Assembly: GCF_900113615.1 (NCBI RefSeq)
Contig: NZ_FOPZ01000020.1
Span: forward strand, 1 to 63,835
DNA length: 63,835 bases
DNA from: Halorubrum aquaticum
Lineage (GTDB): Archaea; Halobacteriota; Halobacteria; Halobacteriales; Haloferacaceae
Reading direction: 5' to 3'
Within the stretch, counting starts at the first letter, position 1; each line of letters opens with the position of its first letter. Below the pieces are notes generated by a model that saw only the letters and a program-made list of their open reading frames with translations, searched no databases and was not told the origin of the DNA. This document shows, piece by piece, positions 50,579 to 59,103 of this stretch. Both the position numbers and the translations under genes were made by a program.

Positions 50579-51732
50579 GACCCCTCCGAGCCGTCCGTCT
50601 CACCCGACGGCGTCGGTTCGCCCTCGACGCCGCCGCCGATCCGGGCGTTCAACTCGGCGTCGGCCCCCTCGGTGCGGCTGGAGAGCGTCTGCTGCGGGAA
50701 GGGGATCGTGATCCCCTCCGCCTCGAGTTCGGTCTTGATCGCGGCCATGACCGCGGTCTGGGTCCGCCAGCGCTTACGCATGCTCGGGTTCGTGATCCAG
50801 TAGCGGACCCCGAAGACGACCGCCGAGTCGGCGAACCGCTTCGTCACGACGTCGGGCTGGGGCATCCGAGCCACCCCGTCGAGCCCGGAGACCGCCTCCT
50901 CGATGACGCCCGCCGCCCGGTCGAGTTCGGTGGTGTAGTCGACGCCGACCTCGATCTCGATCCGGAGCCGGTTCCGCCGCGACCGGTCGACGACCGCGCC
51001 GGCGCGGACCTCGTCGTTCGGGAGCGTCACCACCTCCCCGTCGAACGAGCGGAGCCGCGTGTTGATGATCGAGATCTCCGTGACGGTCCCCTCGAACTCG
51101 CCGATCGACACCCAATCGCCCACCTCGAACGGCCGCGAGAACATCAGGACGAACCCGGCGAGGACGGCCCCGAGCGTCTGTCTGGCGGCCATCCCCACCA
51201 CGATCCCGAGGAACCCCGCTCCGACGAGGAGGCTGCCGACGTTGTCGGTGAACAGCCCGATGGTCACGAGCACGACGAGGGTGTACACGCTCAACTGGAC
51301 GATCCGGCGGAGCATCTCCTCCTGGTGTTCGGAGATCGCCGTGCTCTCGACGGAGAGCTCGCGGATCACGCCCCCGAGGAAGTCGGTGATCGCGTACGCG
51401 CTCGCGAGCAGGATCACCGCCAACACGACGTTCGACAGCTGGTCCGCGATCGCGGCCGACTGAAACGCGTCGACGAGCGCCCCGCTGCGCTCCCAGACGA
51501 CGAGAAGCGAGAGCACCCCAACGGCGGTCGTCCCCGCGACCGTCGTCGAGAGCGCCAGCCGCCGCTTCGAGGAGAGCTCCTCGTCCCGCCGTTTCAGCCG
51601 CCCGACGACCAGCCGGACGCCGACGACGGCCGCGAGGATCGCCGCCGTGAGGAGGATCCGCCGGACGTTCCCGCTCACGAGCCGGTCGAGGTCGGCGAGC
51701 ACGCCGACGAGGGTTCCGACCCCGCCGGTCAT
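50575..51732 (-). CDS. Small-conductance mechanosensitive channel MscS
   Basis: 385 residues. Membrane helices near 20-40, 66-84, 95-115 and 145-200. The pore-lining segment VGMAARQTLGAVLAGFVLMFSRPFEVGDWV and beta domain (VVTLPNDEVRAGAVVDRSRRN in pattern) are typical of MscS. The acidic C-terminal tail extends past the vestibule. It releases solutes on hypo-osmotic shock, important for a halophile. It is inserted between ksgA and hemK2, genes that are normally adjacent. Confidence 0.9.
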   Translation of the reverse strand: MTGGVGTLVGVLADLDRLVSGNVRRILLTAAILAAVVGVRLVVGRLKRRDEELSSKRRLALSTTVAGTTAVGVLSLLVVWERSGALVDAFQSAAIADQLSNVVLAVILLASAYAITDFLGGVIRELSVESTAISEHQEEMLRRIVQLSVYTLVVLVTIGLFTDNVGSLLVGAGFLGIVVGMAARQTLGAVLAGFVLMFSRPFEVGDWVSIGEFEGTVTEISIINTRLRSFDGEVVTLPNDEVRAGAVVDRSRRNRLRIEIEVGVDYTTELDRAAGVIEEAVSGLDGVARMPQPDVVTKRFADSAVVFGVRYWITNPSMRKRWRTQTAVMAAIKTELEAEGITIPFPQQTLSSRTEGADAELNARIGGGVEGEPTPSGETDGSEGS

Positions 51733-51792
51733 CGTCTCACGCCTCCGGTTCGAGTCCGGCCGATCACGGTTTCACGGCTCCACGGCATCGTC

Positions 51793-52692
51793 TCACGCCT
51801 CCGCCGGCGACCCGTGCTCGCGGGCGAGCTCCGCCAACGCCGCGAACGCCGAGGGATCGAGCGTCCCCGGCCGTCGTGAGAGGACGTCCTCCCCGGCCGC
51901 ATCGACGACCGCGTCGGGCCGACCGAGTCCGGAGATGTGCGCAGTGTTGCGGATCGCGTTCCGGACGGTCTTGCGCCGCTGGGTGAAAAGCGCCTTCACG
52001 AACCGGAGGAAGAACGCCTCGTCGCCGACCTCGTAGTCGGGGTTCCGCGGCGTACAGCGGACGACCGCGCTCTCGACCGCGGGCTGGGGGTCGAACGCCT
52101 CCTTGGGGATCCGCTCGACTATCTCGACGTCCGCGTAGTGCTGTGCGGAGACCGAGAGCCGCCCGTACGCGGACTCGCCGGCCGACGCGACCATCCGGTC
52201 GGCGAACTCCGCCTGGAAGGTCAACACGAGCGGCTTCCTCTCGGGGAGCAGCCGGAAGGCGATCTCCGAGGAGATCCCGTACGGCAGGTTCGCGACGCAG
52301 GCGGTGAACGGCGGGAGATCGACCGCGAGGGCGTCCCCCTCGATCACCTCGAGGGTCCCCGCGTCGACGGCGTCGGCGAACTCCTCGCGGAGGAACGCGG
52401 CGAACGGGGGGTCGCGCTCGATCACGGTCACCCGGCCGGCGGGATCCGGGTCGTTCGCGCCAACCGTCGCGAGCAGCCGGTCCGTGAGCGCGCCCGCCCC
52501 GCCGCCGACCTCGAGGACGTGGCTCACGTCCGCGTCCTCGGGGAGGTACGCGGACAGCCGGTCGAGGACTCGGTCGTCGACGAGGAAGTGTTGATCGTTG
52601 TCGGGGTTCGCGCGGGTGCCGGCCCGCCGCGCGAGCGAGTCGGGGTCGCGGGTTCCGTACGCGTCCGCGGTCCCCGCCGATCGATCGGTCAT
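51793..52692 (-). CDS. ksgA: 16S rRNA dimethyladenosine transferase KsgA
   Basis: 299 residues. NPDNDQHFLVDDRVL start, motif I VLEVGGGAGALTDRL, IEGDALAVDLP and the catalytic ANLPYGISSEI (NLPY). Dimethylates two adjacent adenosines near the 3' end of 16S rRNA during ribosome assembly. Part of the archaeal block with L21e, RpoF and DUF655; gap of 79 bases from the DUF655 gene. Confidence 0.95.
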   Translation of the reverse strand: MTDRSAGTADAYGTRDPDSLARRAGTRANPDNDQHFLVDDRVLDRLSAYLPEDADVSHVLEVGGGAGALTDRLLATVGANDPDPAGRVTVIERDPPFAAFLREEFADAVDAGTLEVIEGDALAVDLPPFTACVANLPYGISSEIAFRLLPERKPLVLTFQAEFADRMVASAGESAYGRLSVSAQHYADVEIVERIPKEAFDPQPAVESAVVRCTPRNPDYEVGDEAFFLRFVKALFTQRRKTVRNAIRNTAHISGLGRPDAVVDAAGEDVLSRRPGTLDPSAFAALAELAREHGSPAEA

Positions 52693-52771
52693 GGCCGCGC
52701 TACACGGCGGTTCGGGGTAAAAGTCCCGTTTCCGAGTCGATCGCGCCCCGCCGGTTTCGGGTCGACCGGCG

Positions 52772-53377
52772 TCACTCCTCGTTCCCGACGAACGTCCGGT
52801 ACTTCAGGTCGTCCTCGCGGACCTCCTCGACGATCCGCTCGAGTATCACCTCGCGGGGGCGGTGGAGTCCCGAGATCCGCTCCGAGACCTCCTCGAAGCT
52901 CTCGAACGGGCCGCGTTTCCGCTCGTCGAGCACCCTGTTCCGGAGCTTCTTGCCGATCCCGGGCAGGAGGTTGAGTTGGTGGAGCCGGAGCGTGATCGGC
53001 CCCGCCTCGTTGTAGAAGTCGACGAACCGGCGCTCGTCGCCGTCGACGATCGCCTCGACGGCGTACTCGATCTCGGCGGCCGCGTTTCGGGTGAGGTCCT
53101 CGAAGTCGACCTCGCGGTACCGCGAGACGGCCGGTCCGTCGAGGTCGACCCGGTCGCTCACGGAGACGTCCGCGTCCTCCTCGAGCGACAGCTCGTACAG
53201 CCCGAACGACGCCGTGCCGAGCGCGTACGCCACCGGTGACTTCTGGTAGCCCGGTCGGCCGTCGTCGGGTCGGCCGTTCGGGAGGACGTCGAGGAGGACG
53301 GCGACGGAGCGCTCCTCCGTCCCGTCCTCGGAGGCCGAGTCGCGCTCGTCGGCGGCGTCTGTCGCGTGGTCGCTCAT
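52772..53377 (-). CDS. DUF655 protein with helix-hairpin-helix (OB-HhH)
   Basis: 201 residues. N-terminal beta-rich domain (VLLDVLPNGRPDDGRPGYQKSP) and C-terminal HhH segment (LHQLNLLPGIGKKLRNRVLDER, PFESFEEVSERISGL). Archaeal-specific, probably RNA- or DNA-binding, always near L21e, rpoF and ksgA in many archaea. An N-terminal acidic extension of about 25 residues is variable. Confidence 0.88.
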   Translation of the reverse strand: MSDHATDAADERDSASEDGTEERSVAVLLDVLPNGRPDDGRPGYQKSPVAYALGTASFGLYELSLEEDADVSVSDRVDLDGPAVSRYREVDFEDLTRNAAAEIEYAVEAIVDGDERRFVDFYNEAGPITLRLHQLNLLPGIGKKLRNRVLDERKRGPFESFEEVSERISGLHRPREVILERIVEEVREDDLKYRTFVGNEE

Positions 53378-53495
53378 GCGAAGGGGTAGCGCGTCCGAAC
53401 GGTAAAAAACCGCTGCCGTCGGGGAAACCCGGGACCGTTCGGCGATGGCGACCGGGACGACCCCGTTCGGGCCGAAGCGAGACGCTCCGCCGTCT

Positions 53496-53852
53496 TCAGG
53501 CGTACTTCGCGACGACGTCGAGGACTTCGTCGAGCTCCTCGCCGTCGAGCGAGTACCGCTCCTGGGCGAAGACGGAGCGGAGCTCCGTGCGGTCCTCGGG
53601 AAGGAGGTCGGTGATCTTGACCGCCGTCGGAACGTCGATCCGCTCGAGTTCGGCGAGCTCCTCGACGAGTTCGCGGGACTCGTCGGCGTCGAGGTGGCCG
53701 AACCGGTTCACGTGTTCGATCGCGCGGGCCAGCTCGTATCGAAGCTCGCGCTCCTCGTCCTCCGCGCGGTCGGCCTCGATCTCGCCGAGGATGTCCTTCG
53801 CCTCCGCGGTGGTGAGGTACTCCTCGTCCAGCTTCTCCTTGAAGATCGTCAT
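53496..53852 (-). CDS. rpoF: DNA-directed RNA polymerase subunit F (Rpo4/RpoF)
   Basis: 118 residues. YLTTAEAKDILGEIEADR and the HRDC-like helical C-terminus (VEELAELERIDVPTAVKITDLLP, SLDGEELDEVLDVV) identify Rpo4. It forms the stalk with subunit E/Rpo7. One base separates it from the L21e stop, so both are co-translated. Confidence 0.95.
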   Translation of the reverse strand: MTIFKEKLDEEYLTTAEAKDILGEIEADRAEDEERELRYELARAIEHVNRFGHLDADESRELVEELAELERIDVPTAVKITDLLPEDRTELRSVFAQERYSLDGEELDEVLDVVAKYA

Positions 53853-53853
53853 C

Positions 53854-54144
53854 TTACTGCTGACGGCTCATGTGGGCGGCACGGACGATGAGCGTCTTGG
53901 TCTTGCCGCCGTCCGTGATCTCGACTTTGAACGCCGCGCCCTGTTTGCCGGTCACGGTGCCGGTCCGGCCGTCGAAGCGGGGGTGGAAACGACCCTCCTG
54001 GACGCTCGGGTCGATCTTGAGGTGGACCCGGCTGCCCTCCTCGAACTCCTGGATCGCGCGCTGGGGCGGCGAGGTTCCGCGGTTTCTCGGCTTGTTCGAC
54101 AGCTTGTCTCGAGTGGCCTTCTGGGGTCCATTGGAACTCGGCAT
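53854..54144 (-). CDS. rpl21e: Ribosomal protein L21e
   Basis: 96 residues. [19 protein letters not shown] at the start, [20 protein letters not shown], and [17 protein letters not shown] then TLIVRAAHM. Large-subunit protein of archaea and eukaryotes. First gene of the L21e-RpoF block; TATA box gttataaa (as tttataac on the minus strand, 54174-54181) lies 30-37 bases upstream. Confidence 0.95.
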   Translation of the reverse strand: MPSSNGPQKATRDKLSNKPRNRGTSPPQRAIQEFEEGSRVHLKIDPSVQEGRFHPRFDGRTGTVTGKQGAAFKVEITDGGKTKTLIVRAAHMSRQQ

Positions 54145-54245
54145 GGTCGTTGGGGTACGGTTCCGCTGCCGCAGTTATAAATGGTGCGTTACGCGCCGGA
54201 GCGCCGAGCGACGCGGCTTTGAGCGTTCGACCCGAAGGCGACGTC

Positions 54246-54689
54246 ATGGACAGGGCCGTTCCGTTCGCCACGGCGTTTCTCGTCGGGGTCTGCGTGTTCG
54301 CCTGGCTGGCGGGCCCGGTGCTCGAGGCCCGGTTCGGCACCGAGGCGCTCGTCCTCGCCTACGCCGGCGTCGCCGTCGGTGCTGCGGGAACCACGTACGT
54401 GCTGGTCCGGCGACTCGACGCCCGTCTCGGCGGCGGGACGAGCGTGGCACGGGGCGGAGGCGGCGCGAACGACGTCGACGCCGAGGGGGACTCCGCCGCC
54501 GCCGCCGAAAACACGAGGGACGGGGGCGAAAACGCCGGCCGAGCCGCCGGGGGTTCCGGCGGTAACGGAGGCGACCGCGCCGGCGACACGGTGACCGTGA
54601 GCCTCGACGAGCTGGAGGCACTCGACGTGGAGCGGGAGGTGCGCGAGCTCAAAGCCGAACGGGAGTCGGGAGGTGACGAGTCGGATTGA
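54246..54689 (+). CDS. Two-helix membrane protein with disordered tail
   Basis: 147 residues. Helices at about 5-22 (VPFATAFLVGVCVFAWLAG) and 33-52 (ALVLAYAGVAVGAAGTTYVL), a long Gly/Asp/Ala-rich linker and a C-terminal charged helix (VSLDELEALDVEREVRELKAE). Unknown function. Divergent from L21e. Confidence 0.7.
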   Translation: MDRAVPFATAFLVGVCVFAWLAGPVLEARFGTEALVLAYAGVAVGAAGTTYVLVRRLDARLGGGTSVARGGGGANDVDAEGDSAAAAENTRDGGENAGRAAGGSGGNGGDRAGDTVTVSLDELEALDVEREVRELKAERESGGDESD

Positions 54690-54802
54690 GTCGGGACGAG
54701 CGGGGACTGTGCCGGACGGAACGGCCCTCGGCCCCGTGGAAAGCCCGACGCGAGCCCCTCCATCGAAAGCCCTAATCGCTCGTCTCCCCTGATACGTTCG
54801 TA

Positions 54803-55729
54803 ATGAGTCATCAGCTGCCGGACGTACAGGCGTCGGCCCCGGACGTCACCGTCGGGCTCTCGCAGGTCGGCGTCACCGGCGTGGAGAAACTCGTCAAGCT
54901 CGCCCGCGGCGACCGGCGACCGATCGTCCTCATGGCCGAGTTCGAGGTGTTCGTCGACCTCCCGAGCGGGCGGAAGGGGATCGACATGTCGCGGAACCTC
55001 GCGACGATAGACGAGATACTCGAGGAGATCACTCGCGAAGAGGCCTACCGCGTCGAGGACGTCTGCGGCGACGCCGCCGAGCGACTCCTGGAGAAACACG
55101 ACTACACCACCACCGCCGAGGTGTCGATGACGGCGGAGCTCGTCACCCGCGAGGACACTCCGGCCTCCGGGCTCGAGACCCAGAGCACGGCGACCATCCT
55201 CGCCAGCGCGACCGCGACCGACGAGGGGACCCGCGCGGAGATCGGCGCGGAGGTCACGGGGATGACGGTGTGTCCCTGCTCGCAGGGGATGTCCGAGTCC
55301 CGCGCCCGCGAGAAGCTCGCCGAACTCGGCGTCGACGAGGAGACCACCGAGGCGTTCCTCGAGGCGGTCCCGCAGCCGGGCCACTCCCAGCGCGGCCACG
55401 CCACCCTGACCATCACCACGGACGGGAGCCCGGAGGTCGACCTCCGCGACGTGATCGACGTCGCCCGCGACTCGATGAGCGCACGGATCTACAACATGGC
55501 GAAACGCCCCGACGAGGACCACATGACCTACCACGCTCACGCGAACGCGAAGTTCGTCGAGGACTGCGTGCGCGCGCTCGCCGAGGGGACGCTCTCGGAG
55601 TTCGATCACCTCTCCGACGACGCCGTGATCCGCATGAAACAGTCGAACGACGAGTCGATCCACCAGCACAACGCCCACGCCGAACGCGAGGTCACGATGG
55701 GCGACCTCCGCGACGAGCTCGGCGAGTAG
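54803..55729 (+). CDS. mptA: GTP cyclohydrolase MptA (GCYH-IB)
   Basis: 308 residues. The FolE2/MptA signature [13 protein letters not shown] carries the metal-binding Cys; [15 protein letters not shown] and [20 protein letters not shown] provide the His and Glu ligands. It opens GTP to 7,8-dihydroneopterin 2',3'-cyclic phosphate for tetrahydromethanopterin-type or folate pterins. Start ATG 54803; cctaatc TATA-like element about 30 bases upstream. Confidence 0.93.
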   Translation: MSHQLPDVQASAPDVTVGLSQVGVTGVEKLVKLARGDRRPIVLMAEFEVFVDLPSGRKGIDMSRNLATIDEILEEITREEAYRVEDVCGDAAERLLEKHDYTTTAEVSMTAELVTREDTPASGLETQSTATILASATATDEGTRAEIGAEVTGMTVCPCSQGMSESRAREKLAELGVDEETTEAFLEAVPQPGHSQRGHATLTITTDGSPEVDLRDVIDVARDSMSARIYNMAKRPDEDHMTYHAHANAKFVEDCVRALAEGTLSEFDHLSDDAVIRMKQSNDESIHQHNAHAEREVTMGDLRDELGE

Positions 55730-55830
55730 TCGGCGTCGTCCCTCGGAAGGCGCGTTTCGATCCGATCCGTGGCGAGTTCATCGATCGCCGGTATATATCT
55801 TCGACCGGTATCTCACGCCTTTGGAATCTC

Positions 55831-55845
55831 TACACAATACTATCT
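55831..55845 (-). promoter_or_regulatory. TATTGTGT-type element before the tusA-sqr operon
   Basis: tacacaatactatct overlaps the expected TATA/BRE region, about 30-44 bases before ATG 55875. On the minus strand it reads agatagtattgtgta, which shares TATTGTGT with the element upstream of the tusA-dsrE2A genes. Confidence 0.45.
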
Positions 55846-55874
55846 GAACGGCGACCGAACCGTCGACCGTACCC

Positions 55875-56117
55875 ATGACCGACATCGACATCGAACCCAC
55901 CGACACGGTCGACGCGCGCGGAGCCGCCTGTCCCGGGCCGCTCATGGACCTCATCGGACGGGTCCGCTCTGCGAGTCCGGGCGACGTCGTGTTGCTGTTG
56001 AGCGATAACGACCAGTCGCTCACGGACGTCTCGGAGTGGGTCGACGAGACCGACAACGACCTGCTCGCCGTCGACGAAACGGGCGACGAGTACGGCTTCT
56101 ACGTGGAGGTCGCGTAG
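55875..56117 (+). CDS. TusA-family sulfur carrier protein
   Basis: 80 residues. The motif RGAACPGPLMDLIGRV holds the single persulfide-carrying Cys in a CPxP-like context (CPGP). Transfers sulfane sulfur between proteins. It is separated by zero bases from the sulfide:quinone-reductase-like gene, so it is probably the sulfur acceptor of that enzyme. Confidence 0.85.
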   Translation: MTDIDIEPTDTVDARGAACPGPLMDLIGRVRSASPGDVVLLLSDNDQSLTDVSEWVDETDNDLLAVDETGDEYGFYVEVA

Positions 56118-57263
56118 ATGGTCCGGCGCGTCGCGATCCTCGGCGGCGGCACCGGCGGGACCGTGCTCGCGAACGACCTCGCCGACCGGCTCGCCGCGGA
56201 GATCGACGCCGGCGACGTCGAGGTGACCCTGATCAACGACGACCCCGACCACGTGTACAAGCCGGTGTGGCTGTACGTCCCGTTCGGGCAGCGCGAGCCC
56301 GCGGACGGCCGGCGACCGCTCCGGGAGCTCGTCGACTCCCGTGTCGATCTCGTCGTCGACCGGGTGACCGCGATCGACACGGACGGCAAGGAGCTGTCGC
56401 TCCGTGACGGCCCCGGACCTCTCGCGTACGACCGCCTCGTCGTCGCGACCGGCTCGACGCTCGCGCCGGCCGAGGTCCCGGGGCTCGCCGAGGGCGGCCA
56501 CGACTACTACTCGGAGTCCGGCGCGCTCGCGCTCCGGGAGGAGCTGCTCTCGATGACCGAGGGTCACCTCGTCCTGAGCGTCGTCGGCACGCCGCACATG
56601 TGCCCGGCGGCGCCCCTGGAGTTCGCGTTCATGGCCGACGACTGGTTCCGCGAACGCGGGCTGCGCGAGGACGTCGAGATCACCTACACGTACCCGATCA
56701 ACCGCGTCCACGGCAACCCACACGTCTCCGAGTGGGCCGAACCGATCATGGCGGAGCGCGGCGTCGGCGTGGAGACGTTCTTCAACGCCGAGTCGGTCGA
56801 TCCCGAGGCGGGAACGATCGCGTCGATGGAGGGAACCGAACTCGACTACGACCTCCTCGTCGGGATCCCGCCGCACCGCGGCGTCGACGTCGTCGAGGAG
56901 GCCGGACTGGGCGACCGCGGCTGGGTCGACGTGGACAAGCGAACGCTCGAGGCCGACCGGGCCGACGGCGTGTACGCGATCGGTGACGCCGCAACGACCG
57001 GCGTTCCCAAGGCGGGAAGCGTCGCCCACTACCAGGCGGGCGTCGTGGCCCGGCGGATCGCGAGCGAGGTCCGCGATCGTCCCGCGACGGCGACGTACGA
57101 CGGCAAGACGCTGTGTTTCATCGAGACGGGAATGGACTCGGCCTCGTTCGTCGAGTTCGACTACGAGAACCCGCCGTCGCCGGCACCCGCCTCGGAGAAG
57201 CTCCACTGGTCGAAGCTGGCGTACAACGAGTCCTACTGGCTCACCGCACGGGGGTTGCTCTGA
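56118..57263 (+). CDS. Sulfide:quinone oxidoreductase-like flavoprotein
   Basis: 381 residues. N-terminal FAD motif VAILGGGTGGTVLANDLA, HVYKPVWLYVPFG, second nucleotide loop LVVATGSTLAPAEVPGL, then SVVGTPHMCPAAPLEFAF with one conserved SQR Cys, GDAATTGVPKAGSVAHYQAG, and TLCFIETGMDSA with the second Cys. C-terminal amphipathic end (WSKLAYNESYWLTARGLL) would attach it to the membrane. Oxidises sulfide (or a persulfide) and reduces the quinone. Cotranscribed with TusA and DUF1641. Confidence 0.85.
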   Translation: MVRRVAILGGGTGGTVLANDLADRLAAEIDAGDVEVTLINDDPDHVYKPVWLYVPFGQREPADGRRPLRELVDSRVDLVVDRVTAIDTDGKELSLRDGPGPLAYDRLVVATGSTLAPAEVPGLAEGGHDYYSESGALALREELLSMTEGHLVLSVVGTPHMCPAAPLEFAFMADDWFRERGLREDVEITYTYPINRVHGNPHVSEWAEPIMAERGVGVETFFNAESVDPEAGTIASMEGTELDYDLLVGIPPHRGVDVVEEAGLGDRGWVDVDKRTLEADRADGVYAIGDAATTGVPKAGSVAHYQAGVVARRIASEVRDRPATATYDGKTLCFIETGMDSASFVEFDYENPPSPAPASEKLHWSKLAYNESYWLTARGLL

Positions 57264-57264
57264 G

Positions 57265-57927
57265 ATGTCCGGGGATAACTCCGAGGACTCTGAGGCGTCC
57301 GGGGAGAATCCCGAGATGATCGACCGCGACGACCTCGAGGCGATCGTTTCCGAGAACCCCGAGGCGGTCGCGGCGTTCGTCGACCGGCTCGACGCGGTCA
57401 ACGAACTGCTCGACGTGGTCGCACTCGGCGAGGCCGCCCTCACCGACGAGATGGCGGTCGAACTCGCCGGGACGGCCTCGACGCTCGCGGAGTCGGCCGA
57501 CGGCCTGGCGACTGCGGAGACCGTCGGGCTCGCGGAGACGGTCGGGGACGACGCCGACGAGCTCCGCGAGGCGATGGAGACCCTGATCGAGCTCCAGCGG
57601 AGCGGCACCCTGGACGAGCTCGCGGAGCTGGGACAGGTCGGCTCGCTCGCGACCGCCGCGCTCGACGACGGGATGGTCCGGTCGCTCGCGGGCACCGGTG
57701 CCGCCCTCGGCGAGGTCGCGGACGCGGCCGCGGACGACGAGGTCCGCGAGGGGACGAAGACGCTCCTGGAGGGGCTCGGTGCGGCCCAGCGGAGCGAGCC
57801 GTCGAGGGTGGGTGCCGTCGGGCTCGCGCGCGGGCTCCGCGACCCCGAGATCCAGTACGGACTGGGGTACGTGCTCGCGCTGTCGAAGGCCATCGGGCGG
57901 TCGCGGTCGCCGGAAAACGAGTCCTAA
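57265..57927 (+). CDS. DUF1641 protein
   Basis: 220 residues. All-helical; acidic N-terminus, then EAVAAFVDRLDAVNELLDVVALG and the C-terminal GAVGLARGLRDPEIQYGLGYVLALSKAIG, which is the DUF1641 signature found next to formate- and sulfide-linked flavoproteins. Possibly a membrane-peripheral partner of the SQR-like protein encoded one base upstream. Function not established. Confidence 0.8.
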   Translation: MSGDNSEDSEASGENPEMIDRDDLEAIVSENPEAVAAFVDRLDAVNELLDVVALGEAALTDEMAVELAGTASTLAESADGLATAETVGLAETVGDDADELREAMETLIELQRSGTLDELAELGQVGSLATAALDDGMVRSLAGTGAALGEVADAAADDEVREGTKTLLEGLGAAQRSEPSRVGAVGLARGLRDPEIQYGLGYVLALSKAIGRSRSPENES

Positions 57928-57991
57928 CGGTTCCGAACACGCGTTCTTCGTTCGAGTCGAAACGGGTCGGTTCGTACGCCGCCGAGCCGGC

Positions 57992-58579
57992 TCAAACGAG
58001 CAGTTGGATGTCGGCGTCGGCCATGTCCTGGAAGGCGGAGGCCGCGCCCACGCCGGTCGTCACGCCGTCGTAGAAGTCGTCCTCGTCGTAGCCGAGCAGG
58101 TCGATGGTCATCTGACACGCCTGGAGGTCGACGCCGCTCGCGAGGGAGGTCTCGATCAGCTCCTCGACGGAGGCCACGTCGTTGTCCTCGATCCGGTTGC
58201 GCATCATCCGGGCGGTCATCCGGTCCATTCCCGGAAGCGCGGCGATGGCGTTCGGAACGGGCATGTTGGGGTTGCCGACGGAGCTCAACCCGAGGTCCTT
58301 CGAGTTCTCCTCGTGGAGGATCTCGAGGCCCCAGAAGGTGTGGAAGACCGTGACGTCGTAGCCGAAGGCGGCGGCGGTGCTCGCGAGGATCAGCGGCGGA
58401 TACGCCATGTCGAGCGTTCCCTTCGTCGCGATGATCACCATCTTGTCGGCGCCGCCCTCGTCGACCTCGCTCCGGAGATCGGAGACCTCGGTCTCAAGTG
58501 CCTCGATCTGCGCGCGCAGGTCGGCGACGTCGTCCGGTGAGAACTCGCCGTCCGACGACGGCGGTGTGTCCGCGCTCAT
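57992..58579 (-). CDS. DsrE2A-family sulfurtransferase (DsrE/DsrF/DrsH-like)
   Basis: 195 residues. Coiled N-terminus (RAQIEALETEVSDLRSEVDEGG), then KMVIIATKGTLDMAYPPLILAS, VTVFHTFWGLEIL, and the Cys motif VDLQACQMTIDLLGY (CxM). Close to DsrE2A proteins, which receive sulfur from TusA and rhodanese. One base after the TusA stop on the same strand. Confidence 0.85.
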   Translation of the reverse strand: MSADTPPSSDGEFSPDDVADLRAQIEALETEVSDLRSEVDEGGADKMVIIATKGTLDMAYPPLILASTAAAFGYDVTVFHTFWGLEILHEENSKDLGLSSVGNPNMPVPNAIAALPGMDRMTARMMRNRIEDNDVASVEELIETSLASGVDLQACQMTIDLLGYDEDDFYDGVTTGVGAASAFQDMADADIQLLV

Positions 58580-58580
58580 C

Positions 58581-58835
58581 TCACTCCGCCTTCCGGACGT
58601 AGTGTTTGTACACCGCCGTCCCGTCCTCGGTGGCCTCCTCCTGGTCGACCAGCTCCGCGCCCTCGGTCGACTCGGCCCAGCCTTTGATGTCGCTCATGCT
58701 CCCCGAGTCCGTCGAGACGACCTCGAGGACGTCGCCGGCGGCGAGGCCGTCGAACGCCCCCTTCGTCTTGATGACCGGCATCGGGCAGTTCTGTCCTTTC
58801 ACGTCGAGCGTCTCGGTCGCGGTTTCCGTGCTCAT
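58581..58835 (-). CDS. TusA-family sulfur carrier protein (second copy)
   Basis: 84 residues from ATG 58835. Contains KGQNCPMPVIKTKGAFDGL, with the CPMP motif canonical for TusA, and AGDVLEVVSTDSGSMSDIKGW. This copy is closer to classical TusA than the one at 55875. Partner of DsrE2A encoded directly downstream. A nested inverted repeat covers its promoter. Confidence 0.88.
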   Translation of the reverse strand: MSTETATETLDVKGQNCPMPVIKTKGAFDGLAAGDVLEVVSTDSGSMSDIKGWAESTEGAELVDQEEATEDGTAVYKHYVRKAE

Positions 58836-58857
58836 GGTTGGGATCCCCGTGTTGGGG

Positions 58858-58909
58858 CTATCACACAATATTGGATGTCCGATGATAAGTGTGTCGATTC
58901 TTGTGATAG
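58858..58909. promoter_or_regulatory. Inverted-repeat region upstream of tusA-dsrE2A
   Basis: CTATCACA at 58858-58865 is a perfect complement of TGTGATAG at 58902-58909 (36-base gap). Between them lie cacacaatattgg (58862-58874) and gtgtgt. On the minus strand ccaatattgtgtgatag covers the TATA region, about 23-39 bases before ATG 58835. The element is a plausible repressor site and shares its core with other sulfur genes. Confidence 0.55.
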
Positions 58910-59036
58910 ACTTGAATGACTGAACGACTCTCTACCACCTGCGCCGTACTTCTCCTGTTTCCACGCACGTATACGGGCGTTATCAGCGCTTTGAGCGCCT
59001 TGAAATCCGAACTGGCAGTCTCGCTCCGCGTCAAGT

Positions 59037-59077
59037 ATATTGTATATCTTGTACATTATTATGAGAACGCTTAAGTC
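59037..59077 (+). promoter_or_regulatory. Promoter of the rhodanese-MBL gene
   Basis: TATA-like cttaagtc (59070-59077) lies 27-34 bases before ATG 59104. Upstream, atattgtatat (59037-59047) resembles the TATTGTGT core and overlaps a TGTA-N7-TACA inverted repeat at 59041-59055. Confidence 0.45.
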
Positions 59078-59103
59078 GATACGTCCGATAGTGGAGGGCG
59101 TAC

